Positions 8,577 through 17,956 of a stretch of 62,177 nucleotides of DNA are shown piece after piece (within the stretch, counting starts at the first letter, position 1; each line of letters starts with the position of its first letter). Below the pieces are notes generated by a model that was given only the letters and a program-made list of their open reading frames with translations, was not told where the DNA came from and ran no database searches. Source of the stretch: CAZIUL01 sp964542475 (GTDB lineage: Bacteria > Planctomycetota > B15-G4 > CAYZWU01); contig CAZIUL010000025.1 in assembly GCA_964542475.1 (NCBI GenBank), positions 1 to 62,177 of the forward strand. Direction: 5' to 3'. The position numbers were made by a program, and so were the translations under genes.

Positions 8577-11500
8577 TTCATCACGAGTGTGATCGAGCCT
8601 GCCTGCTCTACGTTGAGCTTCGAAGATCCGGAGTTCCCGTTCCATTCGGCTTTCAGGGTGTAGCTTCCCGGAGACAGGTTTCCCAGGTTATATGTGTTTC
8701 TTCCCGAACCGCCGCGATCCTGCGGTATCACGAGCGCTGAGCCCTGGGCGTTTTTGAGCGTAAGGTTTGCGCCCGTTATGGACTGTCCTTCGCCGTCTTT
8801 CAGCCTGACCGACACGGCAAATCCTTTATCGAGAGACACGTTGATCTCTGTGAACCGCCCTGAAGACACGTACACGCTCTTGACTGCCTTTTGCGCCATC
8901 CCGCGCGATTGTACGTTGATTGTATACTCACCGGGCTCCATGTTTCCGAGCTCGGCTTCTCCTTCTTCGTTCGTTCTTTCCCGCGCACCACCTGTAAACC
9001 CGCCCTGGCCTGAACCGCCGGTCCCATCCCCCTCCAGCGCAGCAGACACAATAGCCCTGTCCATTGGCGTGTTGCCCTTGTCCGTCACTCGCACAAAGAC
9101 GCCGCCTCCCATGTAAAGCAAAACCTTAAAACCACTCCTGGACTGGCCCTCTGCAAGCACGATGCCGTCGATCTCGACCGGATAGTAACCAGCATCTCCT
9201 GAGCTGTCCGAAGAACCGTAGTGCTGCGCGCGAACGCGGTAGCTCCCTGCTGACAGCATTCTGAAACGGAACTCCCCATCTTCTCCCGTGGTCATCGACT
9301 TGCCCCGGCCGCTGATGAATCCCATGATCCGCCCCCGCCTGTTGCCGCGGTCGCCCGTGTCCGAAGGGGTGTCATTGTCCATGTTGCTGAGAGATACGCG
9401 AACCCCTGCCATCGGGAAGCCGGTGGTTCCATCAACAACAATCCCTGAAATTCCGCCCCCGGGCAGCGTGATGTCCTGAAAAAATTCAGGAACATCGGGG
9501 ATCTCGAACTCGAGCGTGGCGTTCTCGAACGAGTTTCCGTTGTTGAAACGGATCGCGAAGCTGTTTGTGCCCGGCTTGACCCCTTCCACCCTGTATGCAC
9601 CGCCCTCGTTGATCGCGGCGCTTCGAATCGAGTTGCGCCCCGCGTCCTGCGTTGGGCTCACGATCAGAAAGCCGCTGTTCAGCGCTTCGAAGCCGTCGGT
9701 TATGACCCCCTGAACAACAACGCCCTCCGGAATTTCCCTCTGAAGCACAACCTCACGGACCTCGCCTTCCTTCAACGAAACCTCTGCCGAAGCATCATCC
9801 CCACCTCCCGCGTTGAACAACCCTCTGAACCCGGAAGACAGGCTCACAGTGTAAGTCCCTGCCATGAGATCCCTGATCTCGAAGCGCCCTTCCTTGTCGG
9901 TCCGTACTCTAGCTGATCTTCTCCTTCCGCCGCCGCTGTTACCGCCCCTGTTCGAGCTTGAGCACTGCACCGACTGATCCACAAGCGGCATGCCGCGGGC
10001 ATCCAGCGCAAGGCCGATGACCGTGGCGCCAGGAGGAAAAGCGATTATCACCCCGCCCAGGTCCTGGCCCTCTTCGAGAGCAAGCGGATCCGTTGATGCG
10101 CGCGGATGATCCTCGTGCTCGGCTCGGAGCTCGAACTCGCCTTCCGGAAGGTTCCTGATCTCGAACATCCCGTCAGGACCGGATTCGCAATCCTCAACAG
10201 TCTCGAGTGCGAGCGAAAGATCCGGATCGGGCCGGCCCGTTGACCTGATGCGTACCGATGCGCTGGAAACCGGTCCGGTGTCAGCAGTGACCTGTCCGCT
10301 TATCGAGGCGCCCGGACCGAGCCCTACCACCACGTTCAGCACCTTCCGGCCCATCTCCACATCGCACGCGTCGGTTACCTTGGGAGCGAAGCCGTCCGCT
10401 GATACGCAGAGCCGGTACCTGCCCGGCACGATGTTGTTCAGAAGAAACCGTCCCTGCTGGTCGTTGAACTCCTCTTTCCTGTCGGTAAGCGGGTCGGATG
10501 TGCCGAAGTATACTCTCATGCTCTCACTCACCGAATCGAGAACAGTACTCAGGCTTTCGCGCGTGCTTTCATCAGCTCCCCCGAAAGGAGAACCTCTTCC
10601 TCCATTAAACCCGCGATTGACCATCATGCGGCCGATATCGATCGGAAACCCGGACGATCCGCCGGGGCCTCCACGATCGTTCCTGCCCATGCTGCCCCTG
10701 CCTCTACCCTGGTTCCCACGGCCGCCGGCGGCATCCTGTCCATCCCGGCCCTGCTCCGTCTCCGGAGCGGGCAGAACCCTGACCTCGAACCGGCAAACCG
10801 GGTTCGCGGTGTTTGCGTTGATCACCTTTCCCTCGATCTGCCCGGGCCTGTCCATGACTAACAGGATTCCGGCGGAATCAGGCTGGACCTCCTCGATCCG
10901 CGCGGACAGGTACCCGTCGGCTTGCGCAAGCAGATCGAAGAGCTTGACATCCGTTGGCAGCCCGGTAATGGCGAACTCCCCGTCCACGCCGCTTATCACC
11001 TTTTTCTGCCCGGATTCGGGCGTGGAGATCCTTTGGAACCCGGCGCGCATGCGCCCCATGAAGTTCGAGGAGTCCGCATGTTCCCCCGCCTCCAAAGCAG
11101 CACCCGCAACCGGTCTTTCCCGGTCATCAACCACAAAGCCGGTGATAGCGCTTCCGCTGGAAAGCGCGAGTTTCACCTGGATCGTGCGGGGCTCTTCCGG
11201 CACATCGACCGGTTCCAGCGTAGTGCTCTCCAGCATTCCTGGATAGTAGGCCCTGACGCTGTAGCTGCCGGGCTCCAGGTTTTCAAAAAGGGTTGTGCCC
11301 TGAACACCAGTTTCAGCGGAATCCGTGATGCTGGATGTCCCACCCATGAATCCACCCATTCCACGTCCCTGTTGTCCTTGCCCTTGTCCGCGCTCCCTTT
11401 CGAGAAAAGCCTGGGCGCCTCCCAGAGCTTCCCCGTCCGGCCCATTGACACGAACCAGGATGCTCGCGCCCTCAAGAAGCCTTAGGTCGAGCCTATGCAC

Positions 11501-12430
11501 CTCGCCTGCAACAGTTTCGAAGGTCTTGGACTGCCCTGGAGCCCATCCATCCATGCGGACCTTCGCGCGCAGGGTAACGTCCGCTTGCACGCCGCGAAAC
11601 AGAAAAGCGCCCCCATCATCCGTCACAGCGTACCTTCTGCTGAAGCTGTTTCCCCTTCCCCGGTCCCAGGGAGCCCCTCCCCCCATGCCGCGCCCGGTTC
11701 CTTCGTTATCCTGAACCAACTCGATTATTGCCCCTTCGATGGGAATCCCCCCGGAGTCAATCACAACGCCCCGCACCAGGGCACCCAGATCGACCGACAG
11801 GCTTCCGCTGAAACCGTCCAGTGTCTGTTCTTCATCCTTCTCGACCCAGGAGTAGGGGCCTGCCTGGCTGTCCGGGATAAAATAGAAATCATGGTCCATG
11901 CCGAACATGACGCTTTCAGAGCACACTACGCTCATCGTGAAGAAGCCGGCTGAATCCGTGACAGCAGCCGCGCAGGGGGGCGGGCCCTCTACAGGCTCTT
12001 CGAAAAAGCTGCTGTCCTCCACGATCTCCTTGAGCTTCGCCCCTGCAGCGCTGTAGTAGAACGGCATCGACCTGATACGGTCGGCAAGCACGGGCCCGGC
12101 TGTTTTGGAAAAGTCCGCGAATGCCTGAACCGCTGCCCGCGGAAGGGGTGAGCCGTCAAGGGTTATGCTCCCGTCGATCCGGATCCTTTCACCCTCCGGT
12201 CCGCCCGGAAGCACGGGCTGGCGCTCTTCATCTCCCTGCATGTCCTCTGCAGCGCTCATGCGGCTAGTGTCCGCTCCCACCGCCCCGTTTACAGCATCGA
12301 TATCGACCTCATCGGCTGAAAACGGCTGCAGAAGAACAACCGCCATGACCCCCACAACAACAACGGCCAGCGTGAAGCCTGTCTTCAGCAACCAGGATTG
12401 GGTTCTTTCGGACGCGCCTTGGCTGTTCAT
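8573..12430 (-). CDS. Giant membrane-anchored protein of tandem carboxypeptidase-regulatory-like domains
   Basis: A 1285-residue exported protein. Its start has a GAAAGGGAT ribosome site. One hydrophobic helix at about residues 14-35 anchors or exports it; the rest should be extracytoplasmic. About eleven beta-sandwich units follow, each opening with a pattern like ISGxVxDxxGxPLxGAxV and closing with FxxxxLxPGxYxLxAxxxG, the carboxypeptidase D regulatory/Cna-B type fold. Gly/Arg-rich insertions near residues 565-590 and other Gly-rich loops are low complexity. No catalytic domain, sortase motif or dockerin is visible. Such proteins are usually structural or adhesive surface components. It is transcribed alone, convergent with the thioredoxin-fold gene and divergent from the alpha-galactosidase-like gene. 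Confidence 0.85.
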   Translation of the reverse strand: MNSQGASERTQSWLLKTGFTLAVVVVGVMAVVLLQPFSADEVDIDAVNGAVGADTSRMSAAEDMQGDEERQPVLPGGPEGERIRIDGSITLDGSPLPRAAVQAFADFSKTAGPVLADRIRSMPFYYSAAGAKLKEIVEDSSFFEEPVEGPPPCAAAVTDSAGFFTMSVVCSESVMFGMDHDFYFIPDSQAGPYSWVEKDEEQTLDGFSGSLSVDLGALVRGVVIDSGGIPIEGAIIELVQDNEGTGRGMGGGAPWDRGRGNSFSRRYAVTDDGGAFLFRGVQADVTLRAKVRMDGWAPGQSKTFETVAGEVHRLDLRLLEGASILVRVNGPDGEALGGAQAFLERERGQGQGQQGRGMGGFMGGTSSITDSAETGVQGTTLFENLEPGSYSVRAYYPGMLESTTLEPVDVPEEPRTIQVKLALSSGSAITGFVVDDRERPVAGAALEAGEHADSSNFMGRMRAGFQRISTPESGQKKVISGVDGEFAITGLPTDVKLFDLLAQADGYLSARIEEVQPDSAGILLVMDRPGQIEGKVINANTANPVCRFEVRVLPAPETEQGRDGQDAAGGRGNQGRGRGSMGRNDRGGPGGSSGFPIDIGRMMVNRGFNGGRGSPFGGADESTRESLSTVLDSVSESMRVYFGTSDPLTDRKEEFNDQQGRFLLNNIVPGRYRLCVSADGFAPKVTDACDVEMGRKVLNVVVGLGPGASISGQVTADTGPVSSASVRIRSTGRPDPDLSLALETVEDCESGPDGMFEIRNLPEGEFELRAEHEDHPRASTDPLALEEGQDLGGVIIAFPPGATVIGLALDARGMPLVDQSVQCSSSNRGGNSGGGRRRSARVRTDKEGRFEIRDLMAGTYTVSLSSGFRGLFNAGGGDDASAEVSLKEGEVREVVLQREIPEGVVVQGVITDGFEALNSGFLIVSPTQDAGRNSIRSAAINEGGAYRVEGVKPGTNSFAIRFNNGNSFENATLEFEIPDVPEFFQDITLPGGGISGIVVDGTTGFPMAGVRVSLSNMDNDTPSDTGDRGNRRGRIMGFISGRGKSMTTGEDGEFRFRMLSAGSYRVRAQHYGSSDSSGDAGYYPVEIDGIVLAEGQSRSGFKVLLYMGGGVFVRVTDKGNTPMDRAIVSAALEGDGTGGSGQGGFTGGARERTNEEGEAELGNMEPGEYTINVQSRGMAQKAVKSVYVSSGRFTEINVSLDKGFAVSVRLKDGEGQSITGANLTLKNAQGSALVIPQDRGGSGRNTYNLGNLSPGSYTLKAEWNGNSGSSKLNVEQAGSITLVMK

Positions 12431-12687
12431 TCCAGATCCCTTTCAAGCGAAGAAATGATGTTCAGGAAGGGTGCTCTGTCAGCATAGCGGATTCTCGCAT
12501 ACTCAGCGCAGACATTACCATATATAAACACCTGTGCGGAAAAATGTTCCGGGATAATAAATAAACGGACAGAAATTTATTTCTTGTTGCTAATTTTCAG
12601 CTAAGGTTAATGAAAAAGAAGAAAGGGAAGGGATAGCGGGATCGGGATCGATATCACACTTTTTTGGACAATGGCGGCGTACATGCA

Positions 12688-14682
12688 ATGATAGCCTCGA
12701 TGAAACCGGTGCGGCTGCTGGCAACGATCTGCCTTTGCAGCGTGAGTTGTTTTCCTGAGGACGAGCCGTTGCCCGGGGCGCCTATAGAACACCCGTTAGT
12801 ACTGGCCAACCGGGTCATCAATGGCCAATGGCTGCGCGATGACGGCCGGATCGCGGCACTGACCATTACCAACAAGCACACGGATCAGACGCTGCATCTG
12901 AAAAGCGGCCACATGCCACGGATCGTGCTGGGGGACGGGCGGGGTGTCGATCTGGCTGCGCTCACACCTGTCACACAAGTGTACCAGGAGAACAACGCTA
13001 TTCACTCCGTATTAACGGATAAGGCGTCAGGGCTGAGAATCCGCTGGTCGGTCCGAATAAACGATACATCCAACTACATCATCCAAACCGTTGACCTGAC
13101 CGCTAACCGGAACACCGGGGTTGAGGAGCTGATCTTCGTCGACACACCGATCGACGAGGCCAGGCAAGTCGGACGGGTCGACGGTTCAGTGGTTGTGTGC
13201 GGAGACATTTTCATGGCTGTCGAACACCCCTTGGCGAAAAATACAGCTGGTGAGAGTTCGCTTGTGCGCTGTGCCCTGCCTCGCGGCAACGTGCTCGGTG
13301 CGGGAGAGACGTGGCAATACACGTCGGTGTTCGGCGTGGTCGAGCCGGGCCGGTTGCGACGCGGGTTCCTGGCCTACCTCGAACAGCGCCGCGCACATCC
13401 GTATCGCCCCTTCCTGCACTACAACAGCTGGTACCACCTGAACATCGGCCGACCGGACAACCACATGACCGAGGCCGAGTGCCTCACCGCGATCGACCAT
13501 TTCGGGCGGGAGCTGATAACAAAACGCGGTGTGAAGATGGAGGCTTTCGTATGGGATGACGGCTGGGACGATTTCAATTCGCTGTGGGGTTTCCACGAGG
13601 ACTTTCCCGACGGCTTCAAGAATCTCGATAGGGCCGGTGCCAGGTACGGCGCGGCCCAAGGAGTATGGATATCGCCTTGGGGCGGATACGGCGAACCGAA
13701 ACGGAAAAGGACCGCCTACGGCAAGTCACAAGGCTTTGAGACCAACCGCAACGGCTTTTCCATGGCCGGGCCGAAATACCGGACCGCCTTTCGCGAAATC
13801 TGCCTGGAGATGATGAAAAACAACGGGGTGATCTTCTTCAAGTTCGACGGCATGGGCAGCGGCGGCGGCTCCGGCGCAGCCGGCGAACCGGCTGACGATG
13901 TTGACGCCGTGCTCAACCTCGCCCGGGACCTGCGCAAGCAAAACCGGGAGCTGTTCATCAGCGCCACGGTCGGGACCTGGGCCAGCCCTTTCTGGACGCT
14001 CTACGCCGATTCGATCTGGCGCCAGGGCGGCGATACAGGCTTTCATGGTCCGGGTAACAAGCGTCAGCAGTGGATCACATACCGCGACATGTTCTGTTAT
14101 CGGCACATCGTCCGGTTGGGGCCGTTGTACCCGCTCAACTCGCTTATGCTGCACGGCCCTTGCATCGGCGAGAGAGCCAATCCGGCTCTCATGGAGCGCG
14201 ACGAGAAATCGGTGGCTGATGAACTTTGGACCTTCTTCGGTTCCGGCACTAACCTCCAGGAGCTTTACATCAGCCCGCACCTGCTGACGCCGGCCATGTG
14301 GGATGAACTGGCAGCGGCAGCCAACTGGTCACGGGCCAATGCCGACGTGCTGGTTGATACTCACTGGATAGGTGGCGACCCGGGCCTCGGCGAAACATAC
14401 GGTTGGGCATCCTGGCAGCCGCGCGGCGGCATCGTGGTCTTGCGCAATCCGTCCGGCAAGCCGGGCATCTACAAATTGGAGCTGGGGCGCGACCTGGAGC
14501 TCCCCGGTCGGCATCCGACCGATTACCGGTTGAGATCTCCACGTCCCGGTCAGCGGATCGACCGGCTTGTTGTGGCGGCAGACGATCCGCTTCCCATCGA
14601 AATGAAGCCGTTCGAGGTGCTGGTGTTCGAGGCAGCGGCCGCTGCAGGCGCCAAGCAAAACGGTGCTGAGTTCGACCGGTAG
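12688..14682 (+). CDS. Secreted alpha-galactosidase-like glycoside hydrolase (GH36/GH27 clan type)
   Basis: A protein of about 664 residues. ATG 12688 and ATG 12700 are both possible; an in-frame TTG at 12664 is less likely. From 12700 the sequence opens with the signal MKPVRLLATICLCSVSC, possibly a lipoprotein signal. An N-terminal beta-sandwich (about 30-240) precedes a TIM barrel. The barrel has FVWDDGWDD, the pattern of retaining alpha-galactosidases, and FFKFDGMG, whose Asp387 is the likely nucleophile (numbered from 12688). A small C-terminal beta domain ends the protein. The usual reaction is release of terminal alpha-galactose, but related families act on other alpha-glycans. The URO-D-family gene follows 50 bp later, which gives no functional clue. 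Confidence 0.78.
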   Translation: MIASMKPVRLLATICLCSVSCFPEDEPLPGAPIEHPLVLANRVINGQWLRDDGRIAALTITNKHTDQTLHLKSGHMPRIVLGDGRGVDLAALTPVTQVYQENNAIHSVLTDKASGLRIRWSVRINDTSNYIIQTVDLTANRNTGVEELIFVDTPIDEARQVGRVDGSVVVCGDIFMAVEHPLAKNTAGESSLVRCALPRGNVLGAGETWQYTSVFGVVEPGRLRRGFLAYLEQRRAHPYRPFLHYNSWYHLNIGRPDNHMTEAECLTAIDHFGRELITKRGVKMEAFVWDDGWDDFNSLWGFHEDFPDGFKNLDRAGARYGAAQGVWISPWGGYGEPKRKRTAYGKSQGFETNRNGFSMAGPKYRTAFREICLEMMKNNGVIFFKFDGMGSGGGSGAAGEPADDVDAVLNLARDLRKQNRELFISATVGTWASPFWTLYADSIWRQGGDTGFHGPGNKRQQWITYRDMFCYRHIVRLGPLYPLNSLMLHGPCIGERANPALMERDEKSVADELWTFFGSGTNLQELYISPHLLTPAMWDELAAAANWSRANADVLVDTHWIGGDPGLGETYGWASWQPRGGIVVLRNPSGKPGIYKLELGRDLELPGRHPTDYRLRSPRPGQRIDRLVVAADDPLPIEMKPFEVLVFEAAAAAGAKQNGAEFDR

Positions 14683-14732
14683 CGAGAAACGGCACCCGGC
14701 ACCGCCCGGAAGGCGAAAAGAAAAGGAACTTC

Positions 14733-15890
14733 ATGCTCAACAGGCGCGAACGCTTGATGGCGACTCTGCGGGGAGAGACTGTGGACCGGCCGGCGGTGTG
14801 TTTCTATGAGGTCGGAGGGTTCAAGGTCGATCCAGGGGATCCGGATCCGTACAACGTCTACAACGCTCCCGATTGGCGCCCGCTTCTGCAATTGGCCGAG
14901 GAGCGCACGGACCTCATCCGCCTGATGAGCCCGGTCCGCGCGCGATCAGTCGATCCGACCCGCTCCGCTTCCGGCCGGGTCCGACAGGAGTTCTTCAAGG
15001 AGGAGTCATGGGAGGAGGCCGACCGCCGAATCACGCGGACCACGGTAACTGTGGCCGGGCGAACGATGACGCGGACAACCAGGCGCGAGCGCGCTCTCGA
15101 CACCGTCTGGACGACCGAGCCCCTGCTCAAGGACACCGGCGACCTGAAGGCCTACCTGAAGATCCCGGACGAAGTCTTCGTCGAACAGCTGGACGTCTCG
15201 CCGCTGAAGGCCGAAGAAGCAGAACTCGGTGACAGGGGTATCGTGATGGTGGATACCGAGGACCCGCTCTGCGCTGCCGCTGCACTGTTCAGCATGGAGG
15301 AGTACACGATCATCGCCCTGACCGAGCCGGCGTTGTTTCACCAGCTACTCGAAAAGGCGGCAAGACGGATTCACAAACGAACCGAGCAGGTCAGCCGTCT
15401 TCTGCCCGGACGGCTTTGGCGGATCTATGGCCCGGAGTACGCCACACCGCCCTATCTGCCGCCGCGCCTGTACGAAGAATACGTGATACGTTACGTCGAA
15501 CCGATGGTTCGCATGATCCAGGCCCATGGCGGATACGCGCGCATTCACTCTCACGGACGACTCAAGGAGGTGCTCGATCACATCGCCGGAATGGAGCCGG
15601 ATGCCCTCGACCCGATCGAGCCGCCGCCGCAGGGTGATGTGGAACTGGGACATGTCAGGAAGCGGTACGGAAAGCAGATGGTTCTCTTCGGAAACATCGA
15701 GATCGCGGACGTGGAAAACCTGCCGCCTGACCGTTTCGAGGAGAAGGTCATGCGGGTTCTTGAGGAAGGTACGGCAGGCAGCGGGCGCGGCTTTGTTCTG
15801 ATGCCCAGCGCCGCCCCTTACGGCCGGATGATCTCGAACACGACTATGCGCAACTACGAAACCATGGTCAGGCTGGCTGAGGGATGGTGA
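14733..15890 (+). CDS. Uroporphyrinogen decarboxylase (URO-D) superfamily protein
   Basis: A 385-residue cytoplasmic protein with an AAAAGGAAC ribosome site before its ATG. It opens with LNRRERLMATLRGETVDRPAV, the usual N-terminus of the URO-D-like methyltransferase group (MtaA, CmuA and relatives). It ends with a GSGRGFVLMPSAAP segment followed by NYETMVRLAEGW, both typical of that group. It lacks the heme-type HemE N-terminal signature, so a role in methyl transfer to or from a corrinoid or thiol is more likely than heme synthesis. No corrinoid protein or methyltransferase partner is adjacent. Cys in the metal site was not clearly located. It converges on glnS with a 16 bp gap. Confidence 0.83.
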   Translation: MLNRRERLMATLRGETVDRPAVCFYEVGGFKVDPGDPDPYNVYNAPDWRPLLQLAEERTDLIRLMSPVRARSVDPTRSASGRVRQEFFKEESWEEADRRITRTTVTVAGRTMTRTTRRERALDTVWTTEPLLKDTGDLKAYLKIPDEVFVEQLDVSPLKAEEAELGDRGIVMVDTEDPLCAAAALFSMEEYTIIALTEPALFHQLLEKAARRIHKRTEQVSRLLPGRLWRIYGPEYATPPYLPPRLYEEYVIRYVEPMVRMIQAHGGYARIHSHGRLKEVLDHIAGMEPDALDPIEPPPQGDVELGHVRKRYGKQMVLFGNIEIADVENLPPDRFEEKVMRVLEEGTAGSGRGFVLMPSAAPYGRMISNTTMRNYETMVRLAEGW

Positions 15891-15906
15891 GCTCGAACCC
15901 GGCTCA

Positions 15907-17631
15907 CTACTTTTTCTGTTTCTTCTGTTTTTTCTGTATCTTCGCCCACGTGTCGCGAAGGGTCACGGTCCGGTTGAACACGAGATGTTCAGGCGTAGAA
16001 TCGTTCGAGTCCACGCAGAAATAGCCAAGCCTCTCGAACTGGTAAATGTTCCCGGGCAGAGCCCCTGCAAGGCTGGGCTCCAGGCGGCAGGAGACGAGGG
16101 TTTCGAGGGAGTTTGGATTCAGCGCATCTCCGAAACCGCTTCCATCCTTCACATCCATTGGATCGGGCTTGCTGAACAGATGATCGTACAGGCGCACCTC
16201 CGCATCGACTGCATGTTTGGCTGACACCCAGTGAAGCGTTGCCTTCACCTTTCGTCCGTCCGGTGCGTCTCCCCCGCGGGTTTCAGGGTCGTAGGTGCAG
16301 CGGAGCTCGATCACCTTTCCGGTCTCTTCATCCTTTACCACATCAACGCACCTGATGAAAAAGGCGTAGCGGAGCCTGACCTCCCTGCACGGCGCAAGAC
16401 GGAAGAATTTTTTTGGGGGATCCTCCATGAAATCGTCTCGTTCGATGTACAGCACGCGTGAAAACGGAACCTTTCTCGTTCCCATGGAAGGATCCTCGGG
16501 GTTGTTCACCGCATCGAGCTGGTCGGTCCTGTCCTCGGGATAGTTTTCTATGACCACCTTCAGCGGCCTGAGCACTGCCATGATCCTCTTGGCGCTTTTG
16601 TTCAGCTCCTCCCTCACGCAGTGCTCGAGAAGGGCTATGTCCACCACGCCCTCGTACTTTGCCACACCAATGCGCTCGCAAAAGCTCCTGATCGATCCGG
16701 GTGTGTAACCGCGCCTCCTCAGTCCCCTGATCGTGGGCATGCGCGGGTCGTCCCACCCATCGACATGGCCGTCCTGCACGAGGCTGAGCAGCCTGCGCTT
16801 GCTCAGAACCGTGTAAGTAATGTTGAGGCGGGCGAACTCGATCTGCTGAGGACGGCACGGAACATCGAGCTGTTCGAGGAACCAGTCGTACAGCGGTCGG
16901 TGGTTCTCGAACTCGAGCGTGCACAGCGAATGCGTGATACCCTCGATCGAGTCGGACAGGCCGTGCGCGAAGTCGTACATCGGGTACAAGCACCATGCAT
17001 CACCGGTCCTGTGATGGGCTTTTTTCATGATCCGGTATATTGCAGGATCGCGCATGTTCAGGTTCGGAGAGGACATGTCTATCTTGGCCCTGAGAACGTG
17101 CTCTCCTTCTTCGAACTCGCCCGCGCGCATGCGCTCCAGCAGATCCATGTTCTCCTCAACCGAGCGGTTCCGGTAGGGGCTATCTTTTCCGGGTTCGGTG
17201 AGTGTGCCGCGATACTCCTTGATTTTGGCGGCGTTCAGGCTGCACACGTAGGCTTTGCCCTTTTTCACCAGGTCAACAGCGTACCCGTAGAAACGGTCGA
17301 AGTAGTCCGATGCGAAGTAAAGCCGATCCTCCCAGTCGAACCCCATCCACCTGACATCATCCTTGATCGATTCAACGTACTCCAGCTCTTCCTTGGTTGG
17401 GTTCGTGTCGTCGAAACGAACGTTGCAGAGCCCGCCCTCGTTTTCAGCGGCGATACCGAAGTTCAGGCACATAGACTTGGCATGCCCTATGTGCAGGTAG
17501 CCGTTCGGCTCGGGCGGAAACCTCGTCATAACCCGGCCATCGTTCTTGTTGTTGGCGAGATCATCCGCGACTATCTGCCTGATGAAGTCCAGCGATGGAG
17601 CGGAGTCTTCTTTCTTTTCCGGGCCTGTCAT
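15907..17631 (-). CDS. glnS: Glutaminyl-tRNA synthetase
   Basis: Charges tRNA-Gln with glutamine using ATP. The 574 residues match the bacterial GlnRS length. The start has a GAGGTG ribosome site. FPPEPNGYLHIGHAKS gives the class I HIGH motif at residues 47-50, and VLSKR at 275-279 is the KMSKS equivalent. The C-terminal beta-barrel anticodon-binding region follows, with RDDFMEDPPKKFFRL, normal for GlnRS. The last residues are a Lys/Gln-rich tail. Direct charging means this organism need not rely only on the GatCAB route for glutamine. The gene is monocistronic in view. A GC-rich hairpin (17668-17701) lies upstream in its leader. Confidence 0.97.
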   Translation of the reverse strand: MTGPEKKEDSAPSLDFIRQIVADDLANNKNDGRVMTRFPPEPNGYLHIGHAKSMCLNFGIAAENEGGLCNVRFDDTNPTKEELEYVESIKDDVRWMGFDWEDRLYFASDYFDRFYGYAVDLVKKGKAYVCSLNAAKIKEYRGTLTEPGKDSPYRNRSVEENMDLLERMRAGEFEEGEHVLRAKIDMSSPNLNMRDPAIYRIMKKAHHRTGDAWCLYPMYDFAHGLSDSIEGITHSLCTLEFENHRPLYDWFLEQLDVPCRPQQIEFARLNITYTVLSKRRLLSLVQDGHVDGWDDPRMPTIRGLRRRGYTPGSIRSFCERIGVAKYEGVVDIALLEHCVREELNKSAKRIMAVLRPLKVVIENYPEDRTDQLDAVNNPEDPSMGTRKVPFSRVLYIERDDFMEDPPKKFFRLAPCREVRLRYAFFIRCVDVVKDEETGKVIELRCTYDPETRGGDAPDGRKVKATLHWVSAKHAVDAEVRLYDHLFSKPDPMDVKDGSGFGDALNPNSLETLVSCRLEPSLAGALPGNIYQFERLGYFCVDSNDSTPEHLVFNRTVTLRDTWAKIQKKQKKQKK

Positions 17632-17956
17632 CTGTCTGTCACCTCGATTTCATGTAACCGTTGTTATGCGGGCGCTGCCGGCTGTGCTGCCGGGCGCCCG
17701 CGAAGCGGGGAAGTTCACATTGCGTAGGATAGTGAAAAAGCTTCGCGTTATCCATCACTGCATCGTTTTTCTAACGGTCCCGCTCCCGCAATAAATTTCT
17801 TATCCGTGTTCATCCGTGGTTCTCTTTTCTTTCTTCCTCTTCCTAATCTGCCTAATACCTACAGAACCGTTTGAATCGCGCTGCATCTTTGCTATTGTAA
17901 GGCGCGGCTCTTACGAGAGGGCTGATACGGTCCGTCCTTATGATCAGGAGGCTGCC
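17632..17956. other. 325-bp divergent region between glnS and the radical SAM gene
   Basis: It holds the glnS promoter side and the radical SAM leader. GCGGGCGC at 17668-17675 pairs with GCGCCCGC at 17694-17701, with inner GCCGGC/GCCGG pairing. A dispersed repeat copy lies at 17799-17825. No gene or known riboswitch was seen. Confidence 0.45.
17799..17825 (+). repeat. Dispersed repeat copy (TTATCCGTGTTCATCCGTGG family)
   Basis: This matches the copy at 8514-8540 in reverse orientation, differing at only a few positions. It lies in the leader of the radical SAM gene, about 130 bp before its start. Confidence 0.5.

Noticed and set aside
10248..11246. 332-codon plus-strand frame opposite the giant surface protein
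   Set aside because: It is Ser/Pro/Arg-rich and opposite a real long gene; a shadow of its codon bias.
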